Shown: one piece after another, positions 18,205-26,991 of the stretch
Layout of the letters: each line of letters begins with the position of its first letter
How positions within the stretch are numbered: position 1 is the stretch's first letter
Assembly: GCA_963751695.1 (NCBI GenBank)
Contig: CAVVVP010000003.1
Coordinates: 310,001 to 374,000 of the forward strand
Direction: 5' to 3'
DNA length: 64,000 nt
DNA from: SZUA-22 sp963751695
GTDB taxonomy: Bacteria; Bacteroidota; Ignavibacteria; Ignavibacteriales; Melioribacteraceae
Translations under genes and position numbers: made by a program
The notes under the pieces: generated by a model
Seen by the model: the letters and a program-made list of their open reading frames with translations, nothing else
What the model was told of the DNA's origin: nothing
The model's database searches: none

Positions 18205-19508
18205 AATTGCCCTTCTTCTGAATATAAATTTATGATTTCTGCTTTGGGATAATAATGCAGTAATATTGATTTAAATCCTAATACTTGTTTTGCTTGTGAT
18301 ACAGCACCAGATTGACACATGCCCACTCCGTGTCCCCATCCTGCACCTTTTAGAATAAAACTGCTGTCCGTTTTCTCGGTTATAAAAGCTGCGCTCCTCA
18401 ATGATGGACTAAATAATTGCCTTATCTTAATTTCACCTGTTACCATTATCTTCTCATTTTCAAACACAAATTCGGCTTCGCATATTCTTCCAGAAAGTCC
18501 TCTTTTTAATGGGTTGATCTGCTGTAAATTTCCAAAATTATTCCCCTTAGATACCATTTGTGAGATATCTTCCATCGAGATTTCTCTTTGCCACCTAAAA
18601 TTCTTCTGACTCCATCCTGGCAAAGCTGTTCCTTGGTTTGGATTACAATAAACTTCTGGGCTTGAGTTTATCCAATCACGTATTGCCTTTTCGCTGCTTA
18701 AATCAATTGTTTGATGTTCGCTATTGTCTGATAATGCGACTTGATATGTTTGTGGATTGGATCTATGGGGCCATACGTTTTTTATTAATTCTGAATGACC
18801 ACCACAGTTAGATGCGTAATAAGCATGGATTGGGATCCCATCTTCGCTTAGAATAATTCCTCTAGTTTCCGCAACAGCTCTGTCAGATTCTTGAGTACGT
18901 TTATGGTTTCCGCTAAAAACTTGACATTCCACATCAGAGGTAAGATCATGATGAGGACCACTATACAAATCAGAACGAAGTGCTACTACTGCTTCTGATC
19001 TTGCTGCAACTGCTTGAGCTTTTAATGATTCCAATGGTGAGTCTCCACCCATCTCGTATGGGATTACTCCTTTCAAATATTCTTCAAGAGGAAGTTTAAC
19101 TATTACTTCGAGATTCATATCCTTGCTCTGGCAAATACTTATCTCTCCTTCATAGATTCTGTCTTCCTTGCCTTCCCACCACCAACCAACACCATATGGA
19201 ACATCTTTAATTTTCATGCTTCCATTTTCTAATTTGCTATTTAACGTAAGCTGATCATCAGTGCTAAAAATAATATCTTCTGAGTTTTTTAAAACAACTT
19301 TATCATCTTCCAAAAGGATTGATGTATTATCAAAAGTCTTTGAGATTTCCATAGAGTCGTTAATCGTCCAAACTCCTTCGAATAGTACCTCTATTCTATC
19401 CATTGCGTTAATAATACGAACTCTAATATCTGGTTCAGATTTAAACAATGATTGAGGGGATATTTGCATCGTGACAAAAAGTATAAATAATGTGATGAAT
19501 AATTTCAT
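18201..19508 (-). CDS. SpoIID/LytB-domain exported protein
   Basis: A 435-aa secreted protein with a signal peptide (MKLFITLFILFVTMQISPQS). The SpoIID domain occupies roughly residues 130-420: LEEYLKGVIPYEMGGDSPLE, LKAQAVAARSEAVVAL, then DVECQVFSG, ILSEDGIPIHAYYASNCGGH and a C-terminal KGAGWGHGVGMCQSGAV. SpoIID is a lytic transglycosylase acting on denuded peptidoglycan in sporulators (established); the catalytic Glu equivalent is in VIPYEM. Non-sporulating Bacteroidota relatives are of unknown physiological role. It is the first gene of a minus-strand run with DinB. Confidence 0.88.
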   Translation of the reverse strand: MKLFITLFILFVTMQISPQSLFKSEPDIRVRIINAMDRIEVLFEGVWTINDSMEISKTFDNTSILLEDDKVVLKNSEDIIFSTDDQLTLNSKLENGSMKIKDVPYGVGWWWEGKEDRIYEGEISICQSKDMNLEVIVKLPLEEYLKGVIPYEMGGDSPLESLKAQAVAARSEAVVALRSDLYSGPHHDLTSDVECQVFSGNHKRTQESDRAVAETRGIILSEDGIPIHAYYASNCGGHSELIKNVWPHRSNPQTYQVALSDNSEHQTIDLSSEKAIRDWINSSPEVYCNPNQGTALPGWSQKNFRWQREISMEDISQMVSKGNNFGNLQQINPLKRGLSGRICEAEFVFENEKIMVTGEIKIRQLFSPSLRSAAFITEKTDSSFILKGAGWGHGVGMCQSGAVSQAKQVLGFKSILLHYYPKAEIINLYSEEGQL

Positions 19509-19637
19509 AGCCGCCTAGTATGAATAATTTTCTGTTAGTTCGATGAAGCAAATTAACGATTTCGAAAGCAATATTTCAAAATCATTAATTATAAATTGGT
19601 GAGTATTTTTAATGCGAATTTGGTTGAATCTTCTAAA

Positions 19638-19689
19638 TTATTCCTTCTATAAACTTATATATATTTTACTATCGCGATTGCACCATTAT
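19638..19689 (-). pseudogene. Decayed tail of a third SKIYIS lipoprotein paralogue
   Basis: These 52 bp match the last 52 bp (including stop) of the gene 21640-23766 at 43 positions. On the minus strand they still read WCNRDSKIYISL then stop, against WCNGDSKIYISF in the intact gene. Upstream codons are broken by stops. The remnant lies about 110 bp downstream of the first lipoprotein of the pair, whose own C-terminus (NSSKIFIV) is intact. The rest of 19509-19801 shows no gene. Confidence 0.6.
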
Positions 19690-19801
19690 TATGGTATACG
19701 CCTGCAGAAATCTTCAACTTGTTTGGTAGCGACAAAAAGCTATCAGGGGTTCTATGTTTTCAAAATGAAACAGTTAATTAAATGTAAATTATTTTCTCCA
19801 A

Positions 19802-21436
19802 TTATGGTATTTTGCCGACAACAATAAAAATCTTACTTGAATTGTCATATTTGATATTAGTTGTTGTAACTGCTTTTGTATATCTTATCTCTCCATCCAT
19901 CCAAAACTCAGTACTGGTATAATCTGCATAAGATATATAATTGGCAAGATCTGGGCCTTTAATTTGATAACTTGGAGTATTTGAATATAGGGGGATATTT
20001 ATTGCATCAATTCTATAAGTTGTATTCTCATTATTCAAACCACTCCAATAGTGCGAGAAAAGTGAATAATTAATATTTCTAAAATCATTACTAAACGTCA
20101 CAATTGTAGTATCATCATCGTGAACTCCAGTAAAAATACCACCACTTACCACACCACTCACAGTGTTAGTAGAAGAAAATGTTTCTGAATATTCACGCGT
20201 TTCTAAAGAGCCATCTGTCCCGCTTATTTCTTCCCGAAGATCAAAAGTCAACCTTTTACTTACATAACAACTATAATTACCATTAACTATTTCGAATGGC
20301 TCTTCTTCCTCCTTTTCTTTTAGTGCAAGATCAGATTCACCAGTATATTGAATCTTTATATATTTCTCAGCTTTATTACACCAATACTGCTTAGGAAATT
20401 GATTTGTTATCCAATCATTTGTTGTACGAACTTGACCATTGCTAGTATCAGATAAAGTTTCAATTATTTTTTCGTTCCACTTAGCATTTGCAGATGTACG
20501 CACAAACCAACTAAATCCAAAATACCCGCCTGCGCCTAACCAATTTACAATTACATTAGGCCAGTTACCTAAATTACTGAAACAAAATCCTCCATAGAAT
20601 AAAGGTGAAGTACTCGTAAAGTCATTATTAAGATTATTAATAAATTCTGGACTAATCAAGAAAACTGTTGCATTTATTTTCTTATAATATACAGCTATCA
20701 AATCACCTGTTAATAATTCAGCAAAATACTTATTAGCCGTTTCATGCGAATATCTTTCCCCAAGAAGTAAAAATACTTTTTTAATGTTGTTCATTTTTGG
20801 CCATGCCCAACCATGTGAGTATACGTGAATTATACCATAATTGTTTAAGCTATTAAACTTATCAACGGTAACTTCCTCATTTTTATAGACTATTGGATTT
20901 GAGAATCCAACATTTTTTAGTCTTGTTTGATAATTATCAATAAGCTGATCAGCATATTTTTTTCTTTCCCAATAACTAGGATTTAAGAATATTGTTTGTT
21001 TTGAGGTTGGTATTGTGTTTTGAATGTTATCAAAACTAAATGATGTAACGATTTTATTCAAATTAGGATCAAATAATAAATCGTCGCTGTTCGGATAATC
21101 AAGCGGGTCAATAAAAATTCCACCTCTAATTCCGTTTTTATATTGTATTGCTATTCCTTGCCTACTCGTTTCTCCCCAATCAACTAATGTATCCTGTAAA
21201 AATATTTTAAGAACAGAGTCCATTGCAGCCAAAGTATCGATTGAAGAAACTAATTCCTCAAACAGCTCTGCCTTTTGTTCTTGTGTTTTAACAACTGTTT
21301 CATAAAATTCAGTAGCAGCGGAAGTTGGTTCAGGCTCGCTTAGTTTCTCTTCTTTACATGTGTTGAGAAATACGAGTGACATAAAAACAAAAAGCAATAC
21401 AACTATTTGATGTGATACGTATTTTATTGAAGTCAT
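19802..21436 (-). CDS. Lipoprotein with caspase/gingipain-like core
   Basis: A 544-aa lipoprotein: signal MTSIKYVSHQIVVLLFVFMS followed by FLNTC (Cys27). A helical segment (about 41-85) precedes a region WGETSRQGIAIQYKNGIRGG. The core resembles clan CD cysteine peptidases: NYGIIHVYSHGW (199-210) offers His208-Gly209 and LFYGGFCFSNLG (279-290) offers Cys285, each at the end of a hydrophobic strand as in caspase, clostripain and gingipain folds. The last about 150 residues are beta-rich and resemble those of the neighbouring paralogue (INIPL...YQIKG). Leader and signal are nearly identical to that paralogue. Peptidase activity is inference; substrate unknown. Confidence 0.65.
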   Translation of the reverse strand: MTSIKYVSHQIVVLLFVFMSLVFLNTCKEEKLSEPEPTSAATEFYETVVKTQEQKAELFEELVSSIDTLAAMDSVLKIFLQDTLVDWGETSRQGIAIQYKNGIRGGIFIDPLDYPNSDDLLFDPNLNKIVTSFSFDNIQNTIPTSKQTIFLNPSYWERKKYADQLIDNYQTRLKNVGFSNPIVYKNEEVTVDKFNSLNNYGIIHVYSHGWAWPKMNNIKKVFLLLGERYSHETANKYFAELLTGDLIAVYYKKINATVFLISPEFINNLNNDFTSTSPLFYGGFCFSNLGNWPNVIVNWLGAGGYFGFSWFVRTSANAKWNEKIIETLSDTSNGQVRTTNDWITNQFPKQYWCNKAEKYIKIQYTGESDLALKEKEEEEPFEIVNGNYSCYVSKRLTFDLREEISGTDGSLETREYSETFSSTNTVSGVVSGGIFTGVHDDDTTIVTFSNDFRNINYSLFSHYWSGLNNENTTYRIDAINIPLYSNTPSYQIKGPDLANYISYADYTSTEFWMDGEIRYTKAVTTTNIKYDNSSKIFIVVGKIP

Positions 21437-21562
21437 TTATTCCTCTCTAATGTTTGTTCTTATCCCATACTGCCTAAAGCAATCTAGAATCTATTTAGAA
21501 ATCAGAAAATTGACTTGAATAATTATTAAACTAATAATATCAGAGGTTAGCCGCAATTAAAA
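21351..21562 (-). repeat. Duplicated promoter/signal-peptide cassette, copy 1
   Basis: About 212 bp covering the upstream region and first about 28 codons of the gene 19802-21436. It aligns with 23681-23892, offset by about 2330 bp, with only scattered substitutions and a few 1-2 bp indels. Conserved blocks include CTAATGTTTGTTCTTATCCC and AATCTAGAATCTATTTAGAA in the non-coding part. Downstream of the signal peptide the DNA similarity stops abruptly. Confidence 0.85.
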
Positions 21563-21639
21563 ACACTTTTTTGATAAATGTTTTACTTATGCTCGTTTAA
21601 CCAGAAAGATGTTTTCAAAATTTTTTTACTTCGATATCC

Positions 21640-23766
21640 TTATTCTTTTGAAAAACTTATATATATCTTACTGTCTCCATTGCACCAATATTCTGGCAAA
21701 GCCCAACTTAAACCGTCCGGAGCATTTTGAACATCTGTTAAAGTTGTAATGTGATTACATGTTTCTTCTCCTTTTACCTGATATACCGTACCCCACTCTA
21801 ATTCGTCCAGGGGTATATTGGTGGCAGTAAGATCTTCAGAGCTTGATGCTTCATTTGTTGTATGAGTTTCATTCCAAGTAATTGTGGTGATCGTAGTATA
21901 ATCATTATTAAATGTAGCTGTAATTGTTCCCGTAATTGTTAATGGATTCGTTTGCGAATCCCATGATTTGTAATAATTTGCATTGAAAGTATTTCCTGAA
22001 AAACTTCCAGGGTAACTTTGCCAGGTACCGTTGCTCACTTTCTCGTTTACTCTTTCGTATGAGGTATCTGGCGTAGTATATACATAGCGGGTACCACAAT
22101 AAACTACTAGACCTACATGATTGTAATTGGGGGTAGGTTCTTTATTTAGATTTACATTTACCCACTTAAAATCAACAAATTTCTTGGGTTTCTGTGCATT
22201 TATGTAACCAAGTATAGAAATGCCAAATCTATTTGCTCCAGGACTTAATAGAACTTTTCCTATTCCATCTGAATTTTCACTAGTAATGAAATTTCCGTTT
22301 GAATCAAATATCCAAAAATGCTGTAGTCTGTCTGTTCCTGGTATAAATCCAGGAATATTTTCATTTTTACAAAATAATTTCAATGTATCTTCATCAACAG
22401 TTAACCCATCCGAAAATAGGTGGTCATCTACTCCTTTCTTATAATATAGATCATATTGTGGAAATCTGTCATTACCAATTGTCTTCTCTTCAAACTCTTT
22501 AAATCGATCTCCAATTTTTGACCAGTCAAAAATTGTACTAGTTGAATAATATCTTATTTGGTCATATTCTTTACCTGGATCTCCAACATTAGCGTATGAG
22601 GGGTACGGTTGAAACATATTATTTGAGTAATTGATCATTCTTTCAGAATTGATTCCATTTATTGATCGATTATTTGGATAGTTTGGATCAGCAACATAAA
22701 TCTTTCCTTCAGTAACATTTACTTTATATGCTATTAATGCATGACCGCCTCCTACTCCCGGAACAGTGTTTATGATGCCTACAAATTGTGGATTACCTGT
22801 TCGTAGCATCTCGTAGATAAAACATTTCCAAACCAAATAGTCAGGAATTTTACTTTGATATTCAAATAACCGACCCCATACAGCATCTTCTTGAACAGTA
22901 GATGCAAGTCGATACCCAAAGGGATTATCTTGCCAAATAAAATTAGGTTTTTCACTATTACAAAACGAATCAAACTGATGATATAACGATGGTGCTCCCA
23001 TAAGTTTCTTTTCATAAAAATACCACATGGCAGTTACACTCTGTCCTGCACAGTGTCCGCCAGAAGCAATATACGATCCCCAGTTGGGAAACTCCCAATC
23101 ATCAATTCCAGGTGTAAAACCAGAGCTAATCACTGTTTGGCCCGACAGAATACTTTCTTTGATGGACGAAATTATTAGATTACCAACAGCTTCGTCATTA
23201 GATGTTTTTCCGAGAGATAATTCTGACATTATACTTGATAATGCAAAGTGTCTTGTTTCCACTATAATATAAGAGTCCTCAAGTTCAACAATGGGCAAAG
23301 CTTCTAGTTCACCAGTAACCTCATTAAACATAAAGCCGATAAGAAATTCATCTGGTTCTTTTTGAATAGGTACTTTAATTCTAATCGGCATTTCTGAATA
23401 CCCCCCACCATTTTTAATTGTGATAAGTGGAGATACTGGATTAACATATTCACCAAGTGTGTGTTCCTTAATAGGCGAAGATGAAATTATGTAAGTTCTG
23501 CTTTCATTATATCCCTTTTCAGGAACAATTATTTCCATACCATTTAATTCAGAATCTGATTTGGAGATAATAATTGATCCACCGGATGAACTTATTTCTT
23601 GAGTTAAAACGTGAGTTTCAGGATCAACAGTAATATTGTCAGACAGTATTTGAGATTTTTCTGGTTCTGTTGGGCTATCTTCTCTACATGTGTTGAGAAA
23701 TAGGAGTGATATAATAAAGAAAACAATTATTACTATTTGATGTGATACATATTTTATTGAAGTCAT
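21640..23766 (-). CDS. Lipoprotein with papain-fold cysteine peptidase-like core
   Basis: A 708-aa lipoprotein whose signal (MTSIKYVSHQ..., FLNTC with Cys27) is almost the same as its neighbour's. Residues about 50-180 form a beta-rich domain ending in RHFALSSIM, reminiscent of ZU5-like folds. The core carries a plausible Cys-His-Asp triad: SGGHCAGQSV (Cys239), GVGGGHALIAYKV (His342) and YVADPNYPN (Asp360), as in papain/C39-like enzymes. A C-terminal beta-rich domain (about 560-708) shares the IPL...YQVKG pattern with the neighbour and ends WCNGDSKIYISF. Activity and substrate are inferred only. Monocistronic, with its own copy of the shared promoter cassette. Confidence 0.65.
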   Translation of the reverse strand: MTSIKYVSHQIVIIVFFIISLLFLNTCREDSPTEPEKSQILSDNITVDPETHVLTQEISSSGGSIIISKSDSELNGMEIIVPEKGYNESRTYIISSSPIKEHTLGEYVNPVSPLITIKNGGGYSEMPIRIKVPIQKEPDEFLIGFMFNEVTGELEALPIVELEDSYIIVETRHFALSSIMSELSLGKTSNDEAVGNLIISSIKESILSGQTVISSGFTPGIDDWEFPNWGSYIASGGHCAGQSVTAMWYFYEKKLMGAPSLYHQFDSFCNSEKPNFIWQDNPFGYRLASTVQEDAVWGRLFEYQSKIPDYLVWKCFIYEMLRTGNPQFVGIINTVPGVGGGHALIAYKVNVTEGKIYVADPNYPNNRSINGINSERMINYSNNMFQPYPSYANVGDPGKEYDQIRYYSTSTIFDWSKIGDRFKEFEEKTIGNDRFPQYDLYYKKGVDDHLFSDGLTVDEDTLKLFCKNENIPGFIPGTDRLQHFWIFDSNGNFITSENSDGIGKVLLSPGANRFGISILGYINAQKPKKFVDFKWVNVNLNKEPTPNYNHVGLVVYCGTRYVYTTPDTSYERVNEKVSNGTWQSYPGSFSGNTFNANYYKSWDSQTNPLTITGTITATFNNDYTTITTITWNETHTTNEASSSEDLTATNIPLDELEWGTVYQVKGEETCNHITTLTDVQNAPDGLSWALPEYWCNGDSKIYISFSKE

Positions 23767-23892
23767 TTTCTCCCTCTCTAATGTTTGTTCTTATCCCTTA
23801 CTGCTTAAAGCAATCTAGAATCTATTTAGAAATCGGAAAATCGACTTAATAATTATTAAATTAATAAAATCGGGAGTTAGGCGCAATTAAAA
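23681..23892 (-). repeat. Duplicated promoter/signal-peptide cassette, copy 2
   Basis: Partner of 21351-21562. It includes the 5' end of the gene 21640-23766 and about 125 bp of upstream DNA. The identical order of conserved blocks in non-coding sequence argues for duplication rather than convergent signal peptides. Confidence 0.85.
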
Positions 23893-23942
23893 TCGAAGTA
23901 GTCTTCTTAAATGAGCAAGGACTTTGTTAGAATAAGAATGGG

Positions 23943-25376
23943 CTAGAATATGATCTCAGCTGTGCGAAGTGCGCGCGGGAATTGACTTTTAAGTCCATCT
24001 TTTGTGGCTATGGCAGTTCCAATTAAGTTTTCTTTATATTCTATAGCTTTTCTTCCCTTTGGCTCAATAAAGGTCATGCTTTTAATCGTTCCGCCCGAAA
24101 GATAAGTATTTAGGTCTTTCTCCTCAGAAAGCTCTATAATATTTTTTGTTATTTTTTTTTGAAAAAATTGTATGGCAAGAGTGTGCAAAACTAAAAGACC
24201 ATTTTTGTCAACCTTTCCTAGCTTCAATCCAACTCTGTTAAAGAAATTTAGGTTTTCAGCATTCCATTCCTTGTTTATGAATTGAATTTCATTTTTCTTA
24301 ACCAGATATCGAAACTGACTGAACATATCAAGAGAAATTCCATACCAACTACTTGCTTCTTCAATTTGATTTCTAATCAATTTATGATCCCAATCCAGAA
24401 GCAAGATTTGAGTTCTTTTAATCTCCGCTTTTAATGGTCCCTGGGTTTTACCTGCTTTTTTTAGTTTTGCAATAAAAAAGCCTTCTGAGTTTATCTCCCA
24501 CGGAATAATACGTCTCGTCTTTTTCAGTTCGGGATCAAGTTTTTCATCACCATACTCTGTAAGCCCGGGATGAGATTTAACTGGAAGTTCGATTTCCATT
24601 ATTTCTATCGGATATTTATTTAATACTCGATTTATTAAAAACTCATTTTCTTCCAAAGTCATTGTGCATGTTGAATAAACTATCTCACCACCAACTTTCG
24701 CCGATTTGATAGCGCTCACAAGTAGCTTCATCTGAGTTTCACTTAGTCTCAGAGCATGATTTGTATTCCACCAGTTACTTACTTCTTGTTTTCTCTGTAC
24801 AATACCAAGTCCTGTACATGGGGCGTCGACAAGAATTTTATCGAAATACTCATCAAAGTGTTTGCTGAGCCATTCACCTTTGCTTACCATCATTCCAGCA
24901 TTCACGATATTCATTTTATCAAGATTATGTGCAAGTGACTTTATACGATTTAAGTTCGGCTCGTTTACATAAAACGTTCCATTATTTTTCATCATTAATG
25001 CAAGTTGAGTTGCCTTGGAGCCTGGTGCTGCGCACATATCAAGAGTAATATCAGAATTTATAGGGTTCAATATCAGTGGTGGTATCATCGAAGACAGGGA
25101 CTGAATATAATATTTACCCATCGCAAATTCCAAAGTCTTTCCGATAACCGTACTGCCAGAGAGAACTGAATAGGCTCGCGGAACATTAGTAACTGGTTTA
25201 AGTTCAATATTGTATTTCTTTAGTGCTTCAATAAGCTTGGCTTCTTCATTTTCTAGAGAGTTAATTCGAATGTAGGGAACATACTCTGATTCAATGAACT
25301 CTTTATAGCTTTTAAAAAACTGATCTCCGAAAACTGATTTTATGTAAGAGGCAATATGTTCACTTACTTCGATCAA
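23943..25376 (-). CDS. RsmB/RsmF-family RNA (cytosine-C5) methyltransferase
   Basis: A 477-aa SAM-dependent m5C methyltransferase, likely acting on 16S rRNA. Motif I is DMCAAPGSKATQLA (113-126). Both catalytic cysteines are present: Cys187 in VDAPCTGLG and Cys237 in YSTCTMTLEENE. The C-terminal extension (about 300-477) matches the PUA-like/RsmF C-terminal region. The start is TTG at 25376, because a stop codon lies just upstream and no ATG occurs for over 80 codons. It is the third gene of the lgt-methyltransferase-rsmF run, with a 9-bp gap upstream. Confidence 0.9.
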   Translation of the reverse strand: MIEVSEHIASYIKSVFGDQFFKSYKEFIESEYVPYIRINSLENEEAKLIEALKKYNIELKPVTNVPRAYSVLSGSTVIGKTLEFAMGKYYIQSLSSMIPPLILNPINSDITLDMCAAPGSKATQLALMMKNNGTFYVNEPNLNRIKSLAHNLDKMNIVNAGMMVSKGEWLSKHFDEYFDKILVDAPCTGLGIVQRKQEVSNWWNTNHALRLSETQMKLLVSAIKSAKVGGEIVYSTCTMTLEENEFLINRVLNKYPIEIMEIELPVKSHPGLTEYGDEKLDPELKKTRRIIPWEINSEGFFIAKLKKAGKTQGPLKAEIKRTQILLLDWDHKLIRNQIEEASSWYGISLDMFSQFRYLVKKNEIQFINKEWNAENLNFFNRVGLKLGKVDKNGLLVLHTLAIQFFQKKITKNIIELSEEKDLNTYLSGGTIKSMTFIEPKGRKAIEYKENLIGTAIATKDGLKSQFPRALRTAEIIF

Positions 25377-25385
25377 AGTGAGATG

Positions 25386-25991
25386 CTATTTCTTTTTTCC
25401 AAATAAGCGTATCACCGATGCGGGGCCACAATGGAATTTGCTTTCTTTCAGTTCAATTTGTGCTTCGAGTAGTTCGATATGATCAAAGTCTTTGTAATAC
25501 TCTGCTATTTCTTCTATGGTATAAAGAGCATTTTTATTACGAGGACCGCCGGATCCGTGTTGCAGTTGGTTATTGCTGAAAACTTCTGCTATAATCATTC
25601 CGCCTTTTTTAATTGACTTTGCAATGTTCTCATGGATTATTTCTTTTTCCGGTGATTGAAGGTGAAAAAATATTACTCCCGCCGCATCATAATACTCTTC
25701 TGGATAATTATATTTTGAGAGGTCTTCATTAAGAAATTCAATACTCACTTTTTCGTGTTCAGCATAGTGCTTAGCTTTTTTAATCGCAACGGAACTAAAA
25801 TCTACAGAGGTTACTTCCCATCCAGTCTTTGCAGCATAAAGTGAGTTCCGAGCTTCGCCATCACCAGGCATAAGTATTTTTCCAGGATTTAACTTATCAA
25901 TTATCTTTTGAAAGTAGGTGTTGGGTTTTTCTCCATATACCAGATCGTTTTGTGAGTATCTTTCATCCCACATTTTTTTGTAATCTTTCAT
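25386..25991 (-). CDS. TehB/SmtA-like SAM-dependent methyltransferase
   Basis: A 201-aa small methyltransferase. WDERYSQNDLVYGEKPN (8-24) and ILMPGDGEARNSLYAA (39-54) are characteristic of the TehB/thiopurine-methyltransferase-like group, where motif I is GxGxxRN rather than GxGxG. The C-terminal ECKS-type region reads LKESKFHCGPASVIRLFGKK. Members methylate small thiol, selenium or tellurium compounds, but the actual substrate is unknown. It sits between lgt and rsmF with 9-10 bp gaps. Confidence 0.85.
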   Translation of the reverse strand: MKDYKKMWDERYSQNDLVYGEKPNTYFQKIIDKLNPGKILMPGDGEARNSLYAAKTGWEVTSVDFSSVAIKKAKHYAEHEKVSIEFLNEDLSKYNYPEEYYDAAGVIFFHLQSPEKEIIHENIAKSIKKGGMIIAEVFSNNQLQHGSGGPRNKNALYTIEEIAEYYKDFDHIELLEAQIELKESKFHCGPASVIRLFGKKK

Positions 25992-26001
25992 ATCACAGTT
26001 A

Positions 26002-26805
26002 CTAGACTTTTAAAGATTTAGGTTTAGAGATATTCTGCTTTCTAAATAGAAGATAGAGCCCAAAAAGAACAAGGGGAATACTGAGAATTTGACCCATGTT
26101 TAAGAACATTCCCTCTTCAAAACCTGATTGGTTCTCTTTAAATAGCTCGACAAAAATTCTAAATCCAAAAATCCAAATGAGAAATATTCCAAATATCAGT
26201 CCTTGTTTAAACTTTCCATCCGATCTTTTGTAAACATTGATAAGTGTAAAAAAGCAAGCCAGGTAGGATAACGCTTCATATAGCTGGGTAGGATGGCGGG
26301 GAATTTCATCTACAGAAGTAAAAATAAATGCCCATGGTAGATCAGTTGGTATTCCAATAATTTCCGAATTGAATAGATTACCCATTCGGATAAAGAATGC
26401 CGCCAGCGCCACTGTTATTACAACTCTATCCAGAACATACAAAAAGGATTGATCTTTTTTTTTCTTACTGTAAAGGTAGATTGCGATGAGAATTCCAATT
26501 GCTGCACCGTGACTAGCTAGTCCCCCAGTCCATACTTTTAATATTTCAATTGGATTTGACAAGTAGTATTCTGGATTATAGAAAAGACAGTGCCCTAACC
26601 TCGCTCCGATCACTGTTCCAAGAATCATGTACCAGATCAGATCATTAAGGTCATCCAAATTTCTTTTTTCTTTTTTATAAATCCATTCCATTATTTTGAA
26701 ACCGATAATAAACGAAGTTGCAAAAAGAAGTCCATACCATCTGATATGAAGAGGTCCAAGAGCAAATATTTCGGGAGAAACACTCCATGTTATTGAAGCA
26801 AACAA
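26002..26805 (-). CDS. lgt: Prolipoprotein diacylglyceryl transferase
   Basis: Inner-membrane enzyme transferring diacylglycerol from phosphatidylglycerol to the lipobox cysteine of prolipoproteins. The 267-aa protein has about seven hydrophobic segments and the family signature motifs IRWYGLLFA (22-30), GARLGHCLFYNPEYY and PRHPTQLYEAL. The start is TTG at 26805 with GGTGAT upstream; a TGA stop precedes it in frame. It is first of three closely spaced genes. Its presence fits the several lipoproteins in the window. Confidence 0.95.
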   Translation of the reverse strand: MFASITWSVSPEIFALGPLHIRWYGLLFATSFIIGFKIMEWIYKKEKRNLDDLNDLIWYMILGTVIGARLGHCLFYNPEYYLSNPIEILKVWTGGLASHGAAIGILIAIYLYSKKKKDQSFLYVLDRVVITVALAAFFIRMGNLFNSEIIGIPTDLPWAFIFTSVDEIPRHPTQLYEALSYLACFFTLINVYKRSDGKFKQGLIFGIFLIWIFGFRIFVELFKENQSGFEEGMFLNMGQILSIPLVLFGLYLLFRKQNISKPKSLKV

Positions 26806-26904
26806 AGATCACCATCCAATTTTTATTGAAAGAATAACCCAATTTAACTATTCGGCCAACAACTCGCTAATCTTGATCTATTCTATAAAAGTAATAATCT
26901 TTGA

Positions 26905-26932
26905 TAAAAAAATTCCCGCTTTCGCGGGAATT
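26905..26932 (-). terminator. Intrinsic terminator of dnaA
   Basis: A perfect 9-bp GC-rich stem (26911-26919 with 26924-26932), GAAA tetraloop and seven T residues on the minus strand, 60 bp after the dnaA stop codon. It separates dnaA from lgt. Confidence 0.95.
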
Positions 26933-26991
26933 GACATTCACTTTACCTTTTTCTTAAAATCGCTTTTAATAAAAAAATAAGGTGGGAAACT

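Noticed and set aside
19509..19801. Small RNA or tRNA gene
   Set aside because: No cloverleaf or conserved RNA could be folded by eye; only the protein-tail remnant is supported.
19612..19827. 71-codon plus-strand ORF
   Set aside because: It has no RBS and overlaps the antisense remnant of the SKIYIS tail; the sequence is explained by decay of a minus-strand gene.
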